The position numbers and the translations under genes are program-made. From positions 1-64,000 of the forward strand of contig NZ_DATAGQ010000201.1 in the NCBI RefSeq assembly GCF_036263595.1: a stretch of DNA of 64,000 nt, read 5' to 3'. The first letter of the stretch is position 1. Every line of letters begins with the position of its first letter. The notes beneath the pieces were generated by a model. The model saw only the letters and a program-made list of their open reading frames with translations. It made no database searches and was not told the origin of the DNA. Shown here in pieces: positions 61,274 to 64,000 of the stretch. This DNA comes from Geminicoccus sp036263595 (GTDB taxonomy: Bacteria; Pseudomonadota; Alphaproteobacteria; Geminicoccales; Geminicoccaceae).

Positions 61274-62527
61274 GTGCGGGTGATCGTCCTGGGTGGCGGC
61301 GTGATCGGGGTGACGACGGCCTGGTGGCTGGCGCAGGCCGGCCATGAGGTGGAAGTGCTCGAGCGCCAGCCGGGTGCGGCGCTGGAGACCAGCTTCGCGA
61401 ACGCGGGCGAGGTCTCGCCTGGCTATTCCACGCCCTGGGCCGGGCCGCACGTGCCGGTCAAGGCAATCAAGTGGATGCTGATGAAGCACGGCCCGCTCGT
61501 GGTTCGGCCGAAGCTCGATCTCGCCATGTGGCGCTGGATCGCTCAGATGCTGCGCAACTGCACGCAGAAGCGCTACATGCTGAACAAGAGCCGGATGGTG
61601 CGCCTGGCCGAATACAGCCGCGACGTCCTCGTCCAGCTGCGTGCCGATACCGGCATCGCCTATGACGAGCGCTCGCAGGGCACGCTTCAGCTCTTCCGCA
61701 CCCAGCAGCAGCTCGACGACATCGGCGAGGACGTCGCGGTGCTCAGGCAAGGCGGCGTGCCCTTCGAGGTGCTGGACGCGGAGGGCTGCATCCGCGCCGA
61801 GCCGGCCCTGGCGCATGTCCGCGGCAGGTTCGTGGGCGGGCTGCGGCTGCCGGGCGACGAGACCGGCGACTGTCACCTCTTCACTTGCAAGCTCGCGGCC
61901 ATGGCGGCGGACCAGGGCGTCGTCTTCCGCTACGGCAGCAGGATCGAGGCGATCGAGGCGGACGGCGAGCGTGTCTCGGCCGTGCGCACGCTGGAAGGAA
62001 GCATCGCCGGCGACGCCTTTGTGGTGGCGCTTGGCAGCTATTCGCCGCTCCTGATGCGCCCGCACGGCGTCGACATCCCGGTCTTTCCGGTCAAGGGCTA
62101 CTCCATCACCGTCCCGATCACCGATCCGGCGGGTGCGCCCGAATCGACCGTCATGGACGAGACCTACAAGGTCGCCATCACCCGCCTGGGCGATCGCATC
62201 CGGGTCGGCGGCACGGCCGAGGTGGCCGGGTTCGACCTGGCCCTGCGCGCGGGCCGCCAGGCGACCCTGGTCAATTCCGTGGGCGACCTGTTCCCGCGCG
62301 GCGGCGACTATGCCAACGCTCAGTTCTGGTGCGGGCTGCGGCCGATGACGCCGGATGGCCCGCCGGTCATCGGCAAGGTCCGCTACGACAATCTGTGGCT
62401 GAACACCGGTCACGGCACGCTCGGCTGGACGATGGCCTGCGGCTCGGCCCGGGTGATCGCCGACCAGATGTCCGGACGCCGCCCGGACATCGATACGGCT
62501 GACCTCCAGCTTTCCCGCTACGCCTGA
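61274..62527 (+). CDS. FAD-dependent D-amino acid dehydrogenase, DadA-like
   Basis: A 417-residue flavoprotein of the DAO family. The dinucleotide motif is RVIVLGGGVIGVTTAWWLA at the N-terminus, followed by ETSFANAGEVSPGYSTPWA, and GLRPMTPDGPPVIG and NTGHGTLGWTMACGSA near the end, all typical of DadA. It oxidises D-amino acids, feeding electrons to quinone. GTG 61274 is chosen because GGAG is 9 bases upstream. Its last 10 bases overlap the convergent homocysteine methyltransferase gene. Confidence 0.85.
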   Translation: MRVIVLGGGVIGVTTAWWLAQAGHEVEVLERQPGAALETSFANAGEVSPGYSTPWAGPHVPVKAIKWMLMKHGPLVVRPKLDLAMWRWIAQMLRNCTQKRYMLNKSRMVRLAEYSRDVLVQLRADTGIAYDERSQGTLQLFRTQQQLDDIGEDVAVLRQGGVPFEVLDAEGCIRAEPALAHVRGRFVGGLRLPGDETGDCHLFTCKLAAMAADQGVVFRYGSRIEAIEADGERVSAVRTLEGSIAGDAFVVALGSYSPLLMRPHGVDIPVFPVKGYSITVPITDPAGAPESTVMDETYKVAITRLGDRIRVGGTAEVAGFDLALRAGRQATLVNSVGDLFPRGGDYANAQFWCGLRPMTPDGPPVIGKVRYDNLWLNTGHGTLGWTMACGSARVIADQMSGRRPDIDTADLQLSRYA

Positions 62528-63408
62528 GAGCGCGCCAGACCGGCAGCCAGCGCCCCGATGTGCTCCGGACCGATCCCGCAGCACCCGCCGACAATGGATG
62601 CGCCAGCCCCCACCCACTGCCGGGCGCAGTCGAGGTAGGCATCCGGTCCGGTATCGTCCCTAAGGCCGCTCAAGCCCTCGTTGGCGGCTTTTCTGGCACG
62701 CGGGACGAAGGCATTGGCATAGACGCCCAGCGTCTGGCCCGCCGGCACCGCTTCGCGCGCCTCCAGGATCGCTGCCTCCATCACCTCGGGCGGGCTGCAA
62801 TTGAAGAGGATGGCCGCAGCTCCCAGGTCCACCGCCCTGGCGGCGGCCTTCCGGACCTCTTCGCCCGAACGCAGGCGGGCGCGTCCATCGGCCAGTTCCT
62901 CGGCCAGCGTGAACGACAGCCAGAGCGGCCGGCGGTCGTCGCCGAGCATCGCCCGGACCGTCTCCACTTCCCGGATCGAACTCTGCGTTTCCGCCAGCCA
63001 GAGGTCCACATGCAGCGCCAGGCCATCGATCAGCGGCCGGAGGATCCGGCTGGCCTCGACAGGCTCGAACAGGTCCGGGCGATAGGAGCCCAGCGGCGGC
63101 GGTAGCGATCCCGCCACCCGCACATTGCCTTGCCCGGCCACCCGTCGCGCCAGCGAGCCGGCAAGGTCGGCCAGTTCGCGGCCGTTTGCGGCAAAGCGCG
63201 GCTCCCCGAGATGGAAGGGCACGATGGCATAGCTGTTGGTGGTGATGACCGTTGCGCCGGCATCGACATAGGCTTGATGCGCCCGGCTGACGAAGGATGG
63301 GGCCTCAAGCAGCGCCAGTGTCGACCATTCCGGCTGGCGGAACGGCGCGCCCATCCGCATGAGCTCGCGCCCCATGCCGCCATCGAGGATCGTCACGCCA
63401 TCGGTCAT
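62518..63408 (-). CDS. Homocysteine S-methyltransferase family protein
   Basis: A 296-residue Zn-dependent methyltransferase of the homocysteine methyltransferase (MmuM/betaine) family. The N-terminal TILDGGMGREL and the zinc ligands C in LFNCSPPE and CC in GGCCGIGPEHI are all present. It would methylate homocysteine or a related thiol from S-methylmethionine or a betaine-type donor. ATG 63408 has AGGGG six bases upstream. It overlaps the dadA-like gene by 10 bases at the 3' end. Confidence 0.85.
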   Translation of the reverse strand: MTDGVTILDGGMGRELMRMGAPFRQPEWSTLALLEAPSFVSRAHQAYVDAGATVITTNSYAIVPFHLGEPRFAANGRELADLAGSLARRVAGQGNVRVAGSLPPPLGSYRPDLFEPVEASRILRPLIDGLALHVDLWLAETQSSIREVETVRAMLGDDRRPLWLSFTLAEELADGRARLRSGEEVRKAAARAVDLGAAAILFNCSPPEVMEAAILEAREAVPAGQTLGVYANAFVPRARKAANEGLSGLRDDTGPDAYLDCARQWVGAGASIVGGCCGIGPEHIGALAAGLARSQA

Positions 63409-63478
63409 CGTCTGCCCCTTCGCGGCGTCGTTCAAGGGCCCACGTTCCGGCCAAAGCAAGCCGAAGGCAACCTGCCCA

Positions 63479-63745
63479 TCAGCGGCGGGACCGCGACCGG
63501 CGGCAAGGTTCCAGGTCGAACCGGCCATGGCGCACGGCTTCCTCGATCTGGTCGTGGCGGATCCCGAGGTCGAGCAGGAGGAAATCGTCCGCCCTCCTCA
63601 GCTCGATGATCGTGCGCCGCATATCCCGCTCCTGGACCCACAGCCTGATCGAGCCCGCGACGAGCCGGACCAGCCAGGCCAGCCCCAGGTCCGGCCGGAG
63701 CGCACGGCGCCCGGCGAGCATCGAGAACATCGCACCGACTTGCAT
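63479..63745 (-). CDS. DUF1127 domain protein
   Basis: An 88-residue protein with a C-terminal DUF1127 helix pair, visible as LRRADDFLLLDLGIRHDQIE after a tryptophan-containing hydrophobic segment. DUF1127 proteins are small, often arginine-rich, and bind RNA or act in phosphate and envelope regulation. AAGGAGG lies close before ATG 63745, a strong ribosome site. It diverges from the partial gene at 63939. Confidence 0.75.
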   Translation of the reverse strand: MQVGAMFSMLAGRRALRPDLGLAWLVRLVAGSIRLWVQERDMRRTIIELRRADDFLLLDLGIRHDQIEEAVRHGRFDLEPCRRSRSRR

Positions 63746-63938
63746 CTGCTTCCTCCTTGGCCACCGAAGAGCACTTTCTTCGACCTTCTCATTGTTCCTC
63801 AAAACACCAAGCCGAGATGTGCTGCAGGTCACACCCGCAAGGTGAACCGGAGCGACGGCTACAGAACTGCAGGGTGCGGGTGCGGAACTACGTCCGCCGG
63901 CCGTCGTTGCTACGGTCTAGCCGCAAGGAGAGCACCGC
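63746..63938. promoter_or_regulatory. Divergent intergenic region
   Basis: These 193 bases separate the DUF1127 gene and the partial gene at the window edge, so they should hold two promoters. The part from about 63765 to 63830 is AT-richer than its surroundings. No operator or terminator can be assigned. Confidence 0.3.
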
Positions 63939-64000
63939 ATGGAAATCAGGAACGACAAGGCCGCGAAGGAAAAGCTCGTCGGGCTGATCAAGGATTGCCG
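63939..64000 (+). CDS. Partial gene at the window edge
   Basis: The ATG at 63939 is preceded by AAGGAG with eight bases of spacing, a strong ribosome site, and opens a frame reading MEIRNDKAAKEKLVGLIKDC before the window ends. It looks like the start of a small acidic/basic helical protein, but too little is present to name it. Confidence 0.5.
   Translation, partial: MEIRNDKAAKEKLVGLIKDC

Overview
The window is 64 kb of very GC-rich DNA packed with genes on both strands. The gene families suggest an aerobic, free-living alphaproteobacterium, possibly of the Rhodospirillales/Geminicoccales group. The pointers are a KaiC-like ATPase coupled to PAS histidine kinases, DctA, a DUF1127 protein, an alphaproteobacterial dihydroorotase-like enzyme, an Atm1-type ABC exporter and a DUF2474 cytochrome bd partner. 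The placement is inferred from gene families only. I saw no rRNA, tRNA, CRISPR array, insertion sequence or phage gene, and the window reads as chromosome.

Layout. 0-6 kb: Bcr/CflA efflux pump, dihydroorotase-like amidohydrolase, EF-hand protein and mutS. 6-14 kb: a hypothetical protein, pbpC and a thioester-containing alpha-2-macroglobulin (a periplasmic envelope-protection pair), then a hotdog thioesterase. 14-22 kb: aldo/keto reductase, then a signalling block of a double-domain KaiC ATPase overlapping a hybrid histidine kinase, followed by a second multi-PAS hybrid kinase. 22-30 kb: an SDR facing a six-gene sugar operon on the minus strand (cupin phosphoglucose isomerase, binding protein, two permeases, ATPase, PfkB kinase), then a DUF937 protein. 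30-35 kb: a triheme cytochrome c with an unusual duplicated C-terminal region, then a DsbD-type reductase with a Tat-like redoxin. 35-36 kb: a gntP gluconate permease with its middle deleted. 36-39 kb: a surface-sugar operon (epimerase probably started at CTG, GT2 glycosyltransferase, small membrane protein) behind a hairpin-rich intergenic region. 39-42 kb: MFS sugar porter and dctA. 42-45 kb: two tandem secreted esterases with C-terminal malectin-like domains. 45-48 kb: cydA-cydB-DUF2474, a cyanide-insensitive-type bd oxidase. 48-52 kb: methyltransferase, YciA-like thioesterase, DUF2243 membrane protein, a K+ channel with a zinc ribbon, and a cupin. 52-56 kb: a sugar-phosphate isomerase-like gene divergent from dgoK-dgoA, then mntH. 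56-60 kb: small membrane protein, a class III cyclase whose C-terminus is frameshifted off, an EEP-family hydrolase and an Atm1-like exporter. 60-64 kb: class I glutamine amidotransferase, DadA-like dehydrogenase, homocysteine S-methyltransferase, DUF1127 protein and a partial gene.

Themes. Much of the window serves sugar and sugar-acid use (ABC operon, dgoKA, broken gntP, DctA, MFS porter, esterases) and envelope or redox upkeep (A2M/PbpC, DsbD/redoxin, cytochrome c, CydAB). Signs of decay or unusual decoding are the gntP internal deletion, the cyclase frameshift, the CTG-started epimerase and the pbpC tail that runs into a gene on the other strand. The best candidates for undescribed biology are the KaiC/histidine-kinase block, the cytochrome c with duplicated cysteine-bearing C-terminal repeats, and the paired esterase-malectin proteins.
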